Assembly (NCBI RefSeq): GCF_014288115.1
Contig: NZ_JACOOK010000002.1
Coordinates: forward strand, 62,001-126,000
DNA length: 64,000 nucleotides
Reading direction: 5' to 3'
Source: Alistipes_A hominis
Lineage (GTDB): Bacteria > Bacteroidota > Bacteroidia > Bacteroidales > Rikenellaceae
This document shows positions 50,330-60,100 of this stretch, one piece after another. The position numbers and the translations under genes are program-made. The notes under the pieces were generated by a model. That model did no database searches. It had not been told where the DNA came from and worked only from the letters and a program-made list of their open reading frames with translations. The stretch's first letter is position 1. Every line of letters begins with the position of its first letter.

Positions 50330-52141
50330 TTATTTCCGGGTCGCCGCTTCCAGCGCCTCACGGGTCTGCCGGCAATACTCGTCGGGCGACACGCCTCCTT
50401 CGACGAAATGCCGAATCTTCACTTTATTGCATAACGCATGGAAATCGTCCAGCAGGACCGTTATTTCGGGACGCACCCTCCAGCGGCCGTCCGCCTGTTC
50501 GAACACCCGGTCTTCGGCGGTACCGCGCGCCTTGGCGATCTCGAAAAGCGAAAAGGTCAGCGGCAGGCGAGCCACCCGCACCCGTTCGAGCACGTCGGGT
50601 TTCGATACGACCGCTTTTTCGGCTTCGTCGAACAGGACTTCGTAACGGGCAAAAAGCTCCGGACGCATATATCCCTTCTCGTAATGATCGTACGGCTTGC
50701 CGTAAATAGTCAGCGGCAGGCCCGACTTTTCGAGTTCGTCGTGCATCAGGTCGATATAAGCCGCAATATGCGGCCCCGCTTCCTCGTAATACCCGGACAG
50801 GAAATCGGCCAGTTCGGCGCGGATATCGACATCGGGATTCCACAGCAGCCGGGCCACCAAGTAAGGCCGCAATTCGCAGAATTCACCGCCTTTGCTGATA
50901 TTGCCTTGCTGAAACTGGGCCGTCACGCCGTTGCGAACGAAATACTGCATGTTCGGCTGCAACGTGCGCAGGTTCGGATACGGGGCCATCAGATTCGAAA
51001 ACTGAATCACGTAATCCCACATCAGGATACTTTTGGCGATTTTCCCCCACTCCTCGAAATCGGTGCGGAACGCCCGGCTGGTCGGATCGGTTTCGATCGG
51101 CCGATGGCGGTTGCACTCGATGTCGCACAGCATGATATTGACGTTGTCGGCCGGGCGAATTCCTTTCGGGGCCGTACGACTGTAACGGTAGGCAAGCGTC
51201 GAAATCATTTTGTCCGGGAACCGAGCGGCCACGCGGTTGGCGAAAGCGACGACCGAACCGCTCGGAGCGCCGGCCTGCTCGTCCAACTCCCGGCAGGAGG
51301 GACAGGCGCAGTTATAGCCGTGCTCGGCATAGGTGTCGTTCTGACTGACCGACCAATAAAGGGCGTCGGGCTGCTCGCGCATCCTGTCGCCGAGGTTTTC
51401 GACGACCGTCTCCAGCACGTCCGGGTCGGTCAAGCACAACTGCGCGCAAAGGTGACCGTCGGCCTGCATGCCGACCCGTTTGCCGTCGACCAGGGCGTAA
51501 TATTCCGGATGTTCCGCAAAATACCGGTCGGGCGGCAGCAACTGCGCGAACGTATGCACCCACATGCCCCAGTCGGGTTTCATGTGATCGAGCTTATGCC
51601 AATCCGCATAGAACGGATCGTCGGCCACTTCGTAAAAGACGTTCCGGTAGAGGTTGACCGGCACCTGGCGGTCGGCGATCCCGGCTGCGACCGTCACCTT
51701 CGCGAGCGTCGGATATTTGAACACGGTCGGCGAATAACAGCGGTAACCGAGGTATTTGTCGAAAAACGTATAAACGCCGTACAACACCCCCTTTTCGCTG
51801 CCGCCGCGGATCGAGAGCGATTTGCGGTCGGTGCGGATCACGAACCCGTCCTGCTGCAGGCCGGAAGTATCGGCGGCGGAATTCGACCGCGACGTATTGC
51901 CGATCACGATCTCCCGCGCCGAAGGACGGCGGGCGTCGGTACAGACGGGCAGTTCGACCGAAGAACTCAGCGCGAACAGCCGCCGGAACTCGTCGGCCGC
52001 TTTTTTCTCGACCGGGGTGGCTTTTTCGGGAATGATAATTACATAACCGCTCTTACCGTGCGAGGCGAGCGTCAGTCCGCCGGCGCGGACGAAACCGGTT
52101 CCGGCCGCCAGCAGGCAAAAGACAAGCAGAATATTTTTCAT
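50330..52141 (-). CDS. secreted DUF4838-domain protein
   Basis: A 603-residue exported protein (signal MKNILLVFCLLAAGTGFVRA). An N-terminal alpha/beta module (about 25-130, IIIPEKATPVEKKAADEFRRLF and GVLYGVYTFFDKYLGYRCY) resembles the non-catalytic domain that precedes the barrel in GH20 and GH67 enzymes. The central part matches DUF4838 (SVSQNDTYAEHGYNCACPSC, FANRVAARFPDKMISTLAY, MLCDIECNRHRPI). It is likely a glycoside hydrolase of unproven specificity, periplasmic or surface located. A Glu or Asp pair could not be fixed from sequence. Confidence 0.82.
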   Translation of the reverse strand: MKNILLVFCLLAAGTGFVRAGGLTLASHGKSGYVIIIPEKATPVEKKAADEFRRLFALSSSVELPVCTDARRPSAREIVIGNTSRSNSAADTSGLQQDGFVIRTDRKSLSIRGGSEKGVLYGVYTFFDKYLGYRCYSPTVFKYPTLAKVTVAAGIADRQVPVNLYRNVFYEVADDPFYADWHKLDHMKPDWGMWVHTFAQLLPPDRYFAEHPEYYALVDGKRVGMQADGHLCAQLCLTDPDVLETVVENLGDRMREQPDALYWSVSQNDTYAEHGYNCACPSCRELDEQAGAPSGSVVAFANRVAARFPDKMISTLAYRYSRTAPKGIRPADNVNIMLCDIECNRHRPIETDPTSRAFRTDFEEWGKIAKSILMWDYVIQFSNLMAPYPNLRTLQPNMQYFVRNGVTAQFQQGNISKGGEFCELRPYLVARLLWNPDVDIRAELADFLSGYYEEAGPHIAAYIDLMHDELEKSGLPLTIYGKPYDHYEKGYMRPELFARYEVLFDEAEKAVVSKPDVLERVRVARLPLTFSLFEIAKARGTAEDRVFEQADGRWRVRPEITVLLDDFHALCNKVKIRHFVEGGVSPDEYCRQTREALEAATRK

Positions 52142-52238
52142 AGCGGAAAAGGTTAGCGATTGTAGGCAAACCGACGACGCCCTCGGGCGCGACGCCGGCC
52201 GCCGTTTACAAAGCTACGAAAAATTCCGGACGAATCCG

Positions 52239-53039
52239 TTAAAAACGATCTGTTTCCGGGCGTCGCTCTCCGTAAATGCCGTCGGGCGCGGCGAGGTCGG
52301 CGAACAACCGCACCAGCCGGTCGACGACCGCTTCGGCGTAACGCGCCCCCTTTTCGGGCGAAGATTTCAGCGGATTGCCGATGCCCGTATCCTCCGACAC
52401 CCGGTTCCAATCGCGCGGCACCCATGCCGTCCGGTCGTTCAACGACTCCACGGCGAACGGCTCCGAACGGCCGTCGCCGGCGCGTTCGATATCCACCAGT
52501 TCCGGATGGTAATGCATCATCAGCGAAGTCTCCATTTCCCCGGCGTGGTCGTCCCTTTCCTCGAAAAAATCCCGCTGCGGAACGATCCCGAACGAATCGG
52601 AAACAGCGATCAGGAAATCGGGGTATTCGAACGCCAGATCGCGCACCATGTTACGGAACGAATTGCCGCCATGTCCGTTCAGCACGATCAGCCGCGAAAG
52701 CCCTTGCCGCCGCAGCGAAGCGACGATGTCGCCCAACACGGCGCGCTGGGTTTCGTAGCGGGCATGCAGACAAAACGGCTTGTCCCACTGTCCCGGATTC
52801 TGCGCCCCCAGCGTAACGGGCGGCAGCACGACCGCGCGAACGCGGCGTTCGCGCCACAGCCTCGCCGCCGCGTCGACGGCCAGGCTCTGCGCCAGCAAGC
52901 AATCGGTCAGATACGGCAGGTGCAGGTTGTGCGGCTCCGTAGCGCCCCAAGGCAACACCGCCAGACGGTACGTTCCGCCCCTGAGGTCAGCATAGCAGCA
53001 GCGGGTAAGATCGACGCCGCATTCATCGGGATTCTCCAT
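52239..53039 (-). CDS. creatininase-family amidohydrolase
   Basis: A 266-residue metal-dependent enzyme of the creatininase superfamily. Family motifs are WGATEPHNLHLPYLTD (first metal-site region), VLNGHGGN and DDHAGEMETSLMMH, which keep the His, Asp and Glu ligands. Members open cyclic amides (creatinine) or cleave formamides, for example in riboflavin or mycofactocin pathways. The substrate here is unknown. In the first motif Pro-His-Asn replaces the more common Gln-His-Gly. Between porX and the DUF4838 gene on the same strand. A link to either is not evident. Confidence 0.85.
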   Translation of the reverse strand: MENPDECGVDLTRCCYADLRGGTYRLAVLPWGATEPHNLHLPYLTDCLLAQSLAVDAAARLWRERRVRAVVLPPVTLGAQNPGQWDKPFCLHARYETQRAVLGDIVASLRRQGLSRLIVLNGHGGNSFRNMVRDLAFEYPDFLIAVSDSFGIVPQRDFFEERDDHAGEMETSLMMHYHPELVDIERAGDGRSEPFAVESLNDRTAWVPRDWNRVSEDTGIGNPLKSSPEKGARYAEAVVDRLVRLFADLAAPDGIYGERRPETDRF

Positions 53040-53055
53040 AACGGCAAACGGTCGG

Positions 53056-54609
53056 TTATCGAGGTTTCAACACCAGGAACGGCACGATCATCTCTTCCAT
53101 CGAAATGCCGCCGTGCTGGAACGTATTGTTGTAATAGCGGACGAACTGATTCGTATTGTTCGGATAAACGAAGAAATCGCGGTTGTAGGCGAAAATGTAA
53201 GTCGACGTGATGTTCGACTTCGGCAGGTGCGCCAGCTCCGGCTTGGTGATCGCAAAAACTTCTTTCTGATTGAAGCCGAGGTTGCGCCCAGTCTTGTAGC
53301 GCAGGTTCGACGAAGTCGCGCGGTCGCCCTGCACGCGCACCGGATTATCCACCTGGATCGTACCGTGATCCGACGTGATGATGATCGTATGGCCGCGCTC
53401 GGCCAGCAGCCGCATCAGCTCCAACAGGTCGGAATGCTCGAACCACGAGCGGGTCAGCGAACGAAAAGCCGCTTCGTCCTCGGCCAGGTCGCGGATAATC
53501 TGCGTCTCGGTGCGGGCATGGGACAGAATATCGAGGAAATTGTAAACGATCACCGAGAAATCGGCATTATGTACCTTGTCGATATTCTCGATCAGTCGTT
53601 TCCCGGAATCCGTCTTGACGATCTTGTCGAAAAACAGGCTGTATCCCTTCCCCTGCGACTGGATTTGGCGGCGCAGGAAATCCTCTTCGTGCTGGTTTTT
53701 ACCGCCTTCTTCATCGTCGTTCAGCCACAGGTCGGGCATGATCTTGTCGATCGCGGCCGGCATCAGTCCGGCAAAGATCGCATTGCGCGCGTACTGTGTC
53801 GCCGTCGGCAGGATGCTACAGTAAAAATCCTCCTTTTCAACTTCGAACAGACTGTGCAGCACCGGCTGGATCACCCGCCACTGGTCGTACCGGAAATTGT
53901 CGATCAGAAAAAACGTAGTCTTCGGAGCGGCGTCCACCACCGGGAACACTTTTTTGCGAATCAGGTTCTGCGACATCACCGGCGTATCGTCGTCGGGCTT
54001 CGCGAACCAGTCCAGATAACGGTTTTTGATAAATTTGGCAAATTCGTTGTTCGCTTCGTTCTTCTGGTAAGAGAGAATCTCGCGGACGCCCGGATCGGTC
54101 GATTCGGAGAGCTCCATCTCCCAGTTATACAGCTTGCGATAGATCTGCACCCAATCGGCGAACGTCCGCGCATCGGCGAACGACGACGAAATGCGCCCGA
54201 ACTCGCTGCGGTAATCGGCCGTGGTCTGTTCGGTGACCAACTGCTGGCTGTGGACGTTCTTTTTGATCGACAGCAACACCTGATTCGGATTAACCGGCTT
54301 GATCAGGTAGTCGGCGATCTTCGATCCGACCGCTTTGTCCATGATGTTCTCCTCCTCGCTTTTGGTAACCATGATCACCGGGGTCATCGGCCGCAACTCC
54401 TTGATCCGGGGCAGCGTTTCGAGCCCCGTCAGCCCCGGCATCATCTCGTCGAGGATCACCAGGTCGAACTGCCGCGCAGCCACCAGGTCGATCGCATCGT
54501 AACCGTTGTTGCAGGTCTCCACGTCATAACCTTTTCCCTTCAAAAACAGGATATGGGGTTTCAGCAGATCAATCTCGTCGTCCACCCATAAAATTTTAGC
54601 ACCGCTCAT
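53056..54609 (-). CDS. porX: PorX, type IX secretion two-component response regulator with PglZ-like phosphatase domain
   Basis: A 517-residue regulator, the normal length of PorX. The N-terminal CheY-like receiver has D10, D11 and the phosphoacceptor D54 (LVILDEMMPG), with the conserved Thr and Lys in MVTKSEEE and LIKPVN. A helical linker leads to an alkaline-phosphatase-superfamily (PglZ-type) domain with FFLIDNFRYDQW, TATQYARNAIFAGLMP and ITSDHGTIQV. PorX with the sensor PorY and sigma factor SigP controls type IX secretion genes in Porphyromonas, and the C-terminal domain acts on oligonucleotides there. The ATG at 54609 has a strong GGAGGAG before it. PorY and the secretion genes are not in the window. 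Confidence 0.96.
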   Translation of the reverse strand: MSGAKILWVDDEIDLLKPHILFLKGKGYDVETCNNGYDAIDLVAARQFDLVILDEMMPGLTGLETLPRIKELRPMTPVIMVTKSEEENIMDKAVGSKIADYLIKPVNPNQVLLSIKKNVHSQQLVTEQTTADYRSEFGRISSSFADARTFADWVQIYRKLYNWEMELSESTDPGVREILSYQKNEANNEFAKFIKNRYLDWFAKPDDDTPVMSQNLIRKKVFPVVDAAPKTTFFLIDNFRYDQWRVIQPVLHSLFEVEKEDFYCSILPTATQYARNAIFAGLMPAAIDKIMPDLWLNDDEEGGKNQHEEDFLRRQIQSQGKGYSLFFDKIVKTDSGKRLIENIDKVHNADFSVIVYNFLDILSHARTETQIIRDLAEDEAAFRSLTRSWFEHSDLLELMRLLAERGHTIIITSDHGTIQVDNPVRVQGDRATSSNLRYKTGRNLGFNQKEVFAITKPELAHLPKSNITSTYIFAYNRDFFVYPNNTNQFVRYYNNTFQHGGISMEEMIVPFLVLKPR

Positions 54610-54610
54610 A

Positions 54611-54638
54611 ACTCCTCCGAATTTTACTAACAAAGATA
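54611..54638 (-). promoter_or_regulatory. promoter and strong ribosome binding site of porX
   Basis: On the minus strand TATCTTTG (54638-54631) is followed 12 bases later by GGAGGAG (54618-54612), two bases before the ATG. The leader would be about 15-18 bases. One of only two clear Shine-Dalgarno sites in the window. Confidence 0.65.
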
Positions 54639-54990
54639 ATTATTTTCCAGCCAACCCACCGAATACAAAGTCCGTAATGCGGCCGTTTGTTTCGATTATA
54701 ATGCAAAAATCAGCCGTTTATTGCCCGCTGAAAGACTATAAAACGTTTTGCCGCGTTATACTTACGGCAGGCGCCGAAAGACACGAATCTAACAGACAGC
54801 GACTTACCCTTCCACAGAACGGTTATTCGTCTCAGAATAAGATTTATAAACGGAAATCGGGCCGGCCGTGATTTTTGGGCTGATTTTTGCGAAACCTCAG
54901 GGTATAGAAACGAAATAGGACAGAAAGAGTTAGCGCGCTCGGAAATCCAAAAAAAAAGTTGTTTTTATCGTTGGAATCAAAAATTAAATG
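54639..54990 (+). other. intergenic region between porX and HU, no gene seen
   Basis: About 350 bases between two divergent promoters. A 64-residue frame at 54677-54871 has no recognisable features. A run of nine A (54949-54957) lies before the HU promoter. No tRNA or other RNA structure was recognised. Confidence 0.6.
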
Positions 54991-54998
54991 TATCTTTG
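54991..54998 (+). promoter_or_regulatory. -7 box of the HU gene
   Basis: TATCTTTG, an exact match, 51 bases before the ATG. GTTG stands 17 bp upstream, closer than the usual spacing. Confidence 0.6.
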
Positions 54999-55048
54999 CA
55001 CTCCAGCGGGAGTTTTGAAAATAAGTTAAACTAAAAATACTTGTAATT

Positions 55049-55333
55049 ATGACTAAGGCGGACATCGTTAATGAAATCGCAAAAAGCACGGGCGTCGAAA
55101 AGGCGCAGGTGCAGCAGATCGTGGAATCTTTCATGGAAAGCATCAAAGATTCGCTGACGGCCAATAAGAACGTATACCTGAGAGGTTTCGGCAGCTTCAT
55201 CGTTAAGAAAAGAGCTGAAAAAGTAGCCCGTAACATCTCGAAAAATACGACGATCACAATTCCTGCCCACAACATCCCGGCGTTCAAACCGGCCAAGAGC
55301 TTTGCGGGCAAGGTGAAAGCTAACACCAAATAG
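55049..55333 (+). CDS. HU-family DNA-binding protein
   Basis: A 94-residue histone-like protein of the HU/IHF family (MTKADIVNEIAKSTGVEKAQ). The RGFGSFIVKKRAEKVARN segment and the beta-arm with the DNA-intercalating Pro region (TITIPAHNIPAFKPAKSF) are present. Such dimers bend and compact DNA. Its codons are less GC-rich than nearby genes, fitting high expression. Confidence 0.96.
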   Translation: MTKADIVNEIAKSTGVEKAQVQQIVESFMESIKDSLTANKNVYLRGFGSFIVKKRAEKVARNISKNTTITIPAHNIPAFKPAKSFAGKVKANTK

Positions 55334-55360
55334 TAACCTTATTTATTAAATTTTTCAATC

Positions 55361-55453
55361 ATGCCAAGCGGTAAAAAAAGGAAAAGGCATAAAATGTCTA
55401 CCCACAAACGGAAAAAACGTCTGAGAAAAGACAGACACAAAAAGAAAAAGTAG
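55361..55453 (+). CDS. 30-residue Lys/Arg-rich protein, probable ribosome-associated small protein
   Basis: ATG at 55361 to TAG at 55451-55453 encodes MPSGKKRKRHKMSTHKRKKR and ten further residues, nearly all Lys, Arg or His. The same short protein occurs upstream of rng in many Bacteroidota genomes as I remember. Its composition is that of a small ribosomal protein or an RNA-binding peptide. I cannot name the protein. The two proposals worth testing are the Bacteroidota-specific ribosomal protein found in recent ribosome structures and a relative of bTHX. It follows HU by 27 bases and is followed by a hairpin. Confidence 0.75.
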   Translation: MPSGKKRKRHKMSTHKRKKRLRKDRHKKKK

Positions 55454-55482
55454 GTCGCATATTTTATGCATCTTTAGTATTA

Positions 55483-55517
55483 TAAACCTAAAGAGCCCTT
55501 CGGGGTCTTTAGGTTTA
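55483..55517 (+). terminator. stable hairpin after the 30-residue protein gene
   Basis: A perfect 12-bp outer stem (55483-55494 with 55506-55517) capped by a CTTCGG tetraloop region. No long T run follows, so termination may be partial and the hairpin may also protect the upstream mRNA end. Confidence 0.65.
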
Positions 55518-55617
55518 TTGCATAATAAACAGCCAGTGATCACTTCTCCCCCACGACCGCCCGCGCAAAGGATCGCCAAGCGACGACGGCGGATCGTGAC
55601 GAAACCTCAAACAACTG

Positions 55618-57162
55618 ATGAATAAAGAATTAATAATCAATGTAACCTCCAACGAAATCACCATCGCCCTGTTCGAAGACAAACAGCTTGTCGAACTGAA
55701 CAAGGAAAAATGCAAAACGGGATTTGCCGTCGGCGATATCTATCTGGGAAAAGTCAAGAAGATCATGCCCGGGTTGAACGCCGCGTTCGTCAACGTAGGA
55801 TACGAAAAAGACGCATTCATCCACTACCTGGATCTCGGCCCTCAGTTCACCACCCAGCAGAAGCTGGTCAACATACTGACCAACAACAAGAAAATCCCGA
55901 ACTTCGAAACCATGCGCCTCGACAAGGCGATGGGCAAGAACGGGAAAATATCCGGATTCATCGCCAGCGGACAATCGATCCTGGTACAAATCGCCAAAGA
56001 GGCCATCTCGACGAAAGGGCCCCGTCTGACCTGCGACATGTCGCTCGCGGGGCGCAACGTCGTACTGATCCCGTTTTCGAACAAGGTATCCATTTCGCAG
56101 AAAATCCGTTCGGCCGAAGAGCGCAAACGGCTCAAGCGCATCGCATCGGAAGTGCTGCCGAACAACTACGGCGTGATCATCCGCACCGCGGCGATGGGAC
56201 AGCAGGACGAAGAGATCAAGCACGACATCCTGTCGCTGATCGAACGCTGGAAAAAAGTCATATCGGGCGTCCGCAACAGTACGGCTCCCGCCCTGATCCT
56301 CAACGAAGAGAACCGAACGACCACCATCATACGCGATCTGCTGAACGGTTCGTTCAGCAGCATTTGCATCGACGACCAGACCGTCTACGAAGAAGTGCGC
56401 GAATACATTCGCACGATCGCTCCGGAAAAGGAAAAAATCGTCAAGCTCTATAAAGGCAACGTTCCCATTTTCGACAATTTCGACGTATCGAAACAGATCA
56501 TGTCGCTTTTCAGCAAATACGTCTCGCTGAAAAAGGGAGCCTACCTGATCATCGAACATACCGAAGCGCTACACGTGGTGGACGTCAACAGCGGCAACCG
56601 CGCCAAAGTGGACAACGACCAGGAGCAGACGGCCATGGACGTCAACCTGGCGGCGGCGGCCGAGATCGCGCGGCAGTTGCGCCTGCGGGATATGGGCGGT
56701 ATCATCGTGATCGACTTCATCGACCTGCACAAAAGCGAAAACCGCACGGCGCTGGTCGAAAAGATGCGCGAGATGATGGCGAACGACCGCGCCAAGCACA
56801 CCATCCTGCCGCTGTCGAAATTCGGCCTGATGCAGATCACCCGCCAACGGGTGCGTCCCGAGACGCACATCGACATGCGCGAAACCTGCCCGGCCTGCCA
56901 CGGCACCGGACTGGTCACGCCGGCCGCGCTGCTCGATACGCAAATCGAAAAACAGATCGCCTACTACGCGAAAGAGAAAAAACTCGACTACATCAAGCTC
57001 CGAGTCAATCCGGTCGTAGCCGCCTTCCTGACCAAAGGGGTATTCTCGCTGCGGCTGCGCTGGATGCTGAAATACCGGTGCGCCATCCGCATCGTTAAAA
57101 ACACGACCACCGGCATCATCGAAACCCGTTATTTCAACCGGAAGGACGAAGAATTGTTCTGA
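55618..57162 (+). CDS. rng: ribonuclease G (RNase E/G family)
   Basis: A 514-residue endoribonuclease. An N-terminal S1 domain (about 35-130, GDIYLGKVKKIMPGLNAAFVN) is followed by the RNase E/G catalytic region with the Mg-binding DVNSGNRAK and GGIIVIDFIDLHKSENR. The zinc-link pair lies in CPACHGTG. RNase G processes rRNA and starts mRNA decay at monophosphorylated 5' ends. There is no long C-terminal scaffold like that of RNase E. It lies 100 bases after the hairpin, on the same strand as mfd. Confidence 0.95.
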   Translation: MNKELIINVTSNEITIALFEDKQLVELNKEKCKTGFAVGDIYLGKVKKIMPGLNAAFVNVGYEKDAFIHYLDLGPQFTTQQKLVNILTNNKKIPNFETMRLDKAMGKNGKISGFIASGQSILVQIAKEAISTKGPRLTCDMSLAGRNVVLIPFSNKVSISQKIRSAEERKRLKRIASEVLPNNYGVIIRTAAMGQQDEEIKHDILSLIERWKKVISGVRNSTAPALILNEENRTTTIIRDLLNGSFSSICIDDQTVYEEVREYIRTIAPEKEKIVKLYKGNVPIFDNFDVSKQIMSLFSKYVSLKKGAYLIIEHTEALHVVDVNSGNRAKVDNDQEQTAMDVNLAAAAEIARQLRLRDMGGIIVIDFIDLHKSENRTALVEKMREMMANDRAKHTILPLSKFGLMQITRQRVRPETHIDMRETCPACHGTGLVTPAALLDTQIEKQIAYYAKEKKLDYIKLRVNPVVAAFLTKGVFSLRLRWMLKYRCAIRIVKNTTTGIIETRYFNRKDEELF

Positions 57163-57170
57163 ACCGCACC

Positions 57171-60100
57171 ATGACCACCGACGAACTGCTGCAACTTTTT
57201 ACCGGCGAAAAAGCTTACCGGCAACTGGCCGCGGAGATCCGTCCCGGCCGCAGCGTCGGACTGGCTTCGCTGACCGGATCGTCGCTGTCGCTGGTCGCGG
57301 CGGCAGCCGTGCGGCAAACCGGAGGGCTGCACGTTTTCGTCATGGAAGACCGGGACGCGGCGGGCTACTTGTACAACGATCTGTTTCCGCTGCTGGGCGA
57401 AGAACGACTGCTGTTTTTCCCGACCGGCTACAAACGTTCGATCCAATTCGGACAGGAAGATCCGTCGGGGATCGTACAGCGAACGGCGGCGCTGAACGCC
57501 GTAAAAAACAACGACGGCGGCGCGCTGGCGCTCTGCACCTATCCGGAAGCGCTGGCCGAAAAAGTCGTCGGCCAGCAGCAGCTCCGCGAAAGCATCCTGA
57601 CGCTGCGCAGAGGCGACCGTCTCTCGACGGCATTCGTCGAAGAAATCCTCACGACGAACCGTTTCGAAAGGGTCGATTTCGTTTACGAACCGGGACAATA
57701 CTCGGTACGCGGCGGAATCATCGACATTTTTTCGTTTTCGTCCAACGTGCCGTACCGCATCGACTTTTTCGGCGATGAGATCGACTCGATCCGCCCGTTC
57801 GACATTTCGACGCAACTCTCGACCGGGAAACTCGCCGAAGTCGAAATCGTCCCGAACCTGAAGGACATCGCCAATGCGTCGGCCCGCGTTTCGTTCGCCA
57901 CGTTCGCCGGACAGGCCGTCTACTGGATCGCCGACGGCGAATACACGCTGAAACGATTCAACGACATCCGCACCAAAATACTCGGCGACCTCGAAAATCC
58001 GTCCGAAATCGACCGGATGGTCACCAGTCGCAAAGAATTTTTAGAAAACAGCGGCAAGGCGACCTTCATCCTGCTCAACGACAACATCACCGAACGCGCC
58101 GCAGACGTCCGGATCGCCTTCAATACTTCGCCGCAGCCGCAGTTCAACAAGAATTTCGAACTGTTGGCCGAAGACATCACACGAAACCGCGAAAACGGAT
58201 ACGAAACTTTTTTCCTGACCGAAAATAAAGCCCAACTGGAACGCCTGGGCAATATTTTCAATTCGATCGGCGCCAAACAGGTCCGGTTCGGATCGGTGCC
58301 GTTGACGCTGCACGCCGGATTCATCGACCACATTTCGCAAAAGTGTTTTTATACCGACCACCAGATCTTCGACCGTTATCAGCGCTATCGCATCCGCGGC
58401 GAACTGGACCGCAGCGAAAGTCTGACGATCCAGGAGCTTAACTCGCTGAAGGTAGGCGATTACGTGGTACACATCGACCACGGCGTAGGACGCTTCGGCG
58501 GACTGACGCGCACGGTCGAAAACGGCAAGGTACACGAAGCGATCAAGCTGGTCTACCGCGACAACGACGTGCTGCTGGTCAACGTACACGCGCTGCACCG
58601 CATTTCGAAATACAAAGATAAGGAGAGCGAACCGCCGAAAATCTACAAGCTGGGATCGGGCGCCTGGCAGCGGATGAAGCTGAACACGAAAAAGGCGGTC
58701 AAGGACATCGCCCGCGAGCTGATCGCGCTGTACGCCAAACGCAAGGCGAGCGAAGGTTTCGCATATTCGCCGGACAGTTACCTGCAGCACGAACTGGAAG
58801 CCTCGTTCATCTACGAAGATACGCCCGACCAGCAGACCGCCACGCAACTGGTCAAGCAGGATATGGAGAGCCGCACGCCGATGGATCGGCTGATCTGCGG
58901 CGACGTCGGCTTCGGCAAGACCGAGATCGCGATCCGGGCCGCTTTCAAGGCAGTCACCGACTCGAAACAGGTCGCCGTACTGGTTCCGACCACGATCCTC
59001 GCCTTGCAGCATTACCGAACGTTCAACGACCGGTTGAAAGAATTCCCCGTGCGGATCGAGCACCTGAGCCGCGTGAAAAGCGCGAAAGAGGTGCGGCAGA
59101 TCGCCGACGACCTGGCCGCCGGCAAGATCGACATTCTGGTCGGAACGCACAAACTGCTCGGCAAAAGCATCGAATTCAAGGATCTGGGCCTGCTGATTAT
59201 CGACGAAGAACAAAAATTCGGCGTAGCGGCCAAAGAGAAACTGCGCCACCTGAAAGCCAACATCGACACGCTGACGATGACGGCCACCCCGATCCCGCGT
59301 ACGCTGCAATTCTCGTTGATGGGTTCGCGCGACTTGTCGGTCATTTCAACGCCGCCGCCGAACCGCCAGCCGATCGCCACCGAGAGCCACCTGTTCGACG
59401 AGGAGATCATCCGCGAAGCGATCGGATACGAGCTCTCCCGCAACGGGCAGGTCTATTTCGTCCACAACCGCGTCGAGACGATCGGCAACATCGAACGCCT
59501 CGTGAGGAAGCTGTGCCCGGAAGCGCGCGTTGGCGTCGGGCACGGGCAGATGAACCCGCAACAGCTCGAACAACTGATGATGGACTTCATTTACGGGGAG
59601 TTCGACGTGCTGGTAGCCACTTCGATCATCGAATCGGGAGTGGACGTGCCGAACGCGAACACGATCATCATTGACAATGCCCAAAACTTCGGCCTGAGCG
59701 ACCTGCACCAATTGCGCGGCCGCGTCGGGCGGTCGAACCGCAAGGCGTTCTGCTACCTGCTGACGCCGCCGGACGAAATGCTGTCGTCCGACGCACGACG
59801 CAGGCTGCGGGCCATCGAAGAGTTCTCCGACCTCGGCGCGGGATTCAACATCGCCATGCAGGATCTGGACATCCGCGGCGCAGGCAACCTACTGGGCGGC
59901 GAACAGAGCGGTTTCATCGCCGATATCGGCTTCGAAACCTATCAGAAAATCCTGAACGAGGCGATCGCCGAACTGCGCGAAGAAGAATTCGCGAAAACCG
60001 GCGAAACGCCCGGCGAAACGGCGCCGCCGCAACCGGCCACGTACATCTCCGACACGCAGATCGACACCGACCGCGAAGCCTTTATCCCGGACGCTTACAT

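Noticed and set aside
54677..54871. A 64-residue plus-strand frame between porX and HU
   Set aside because: No promoter, ribosome site, family likeness or composition signal.
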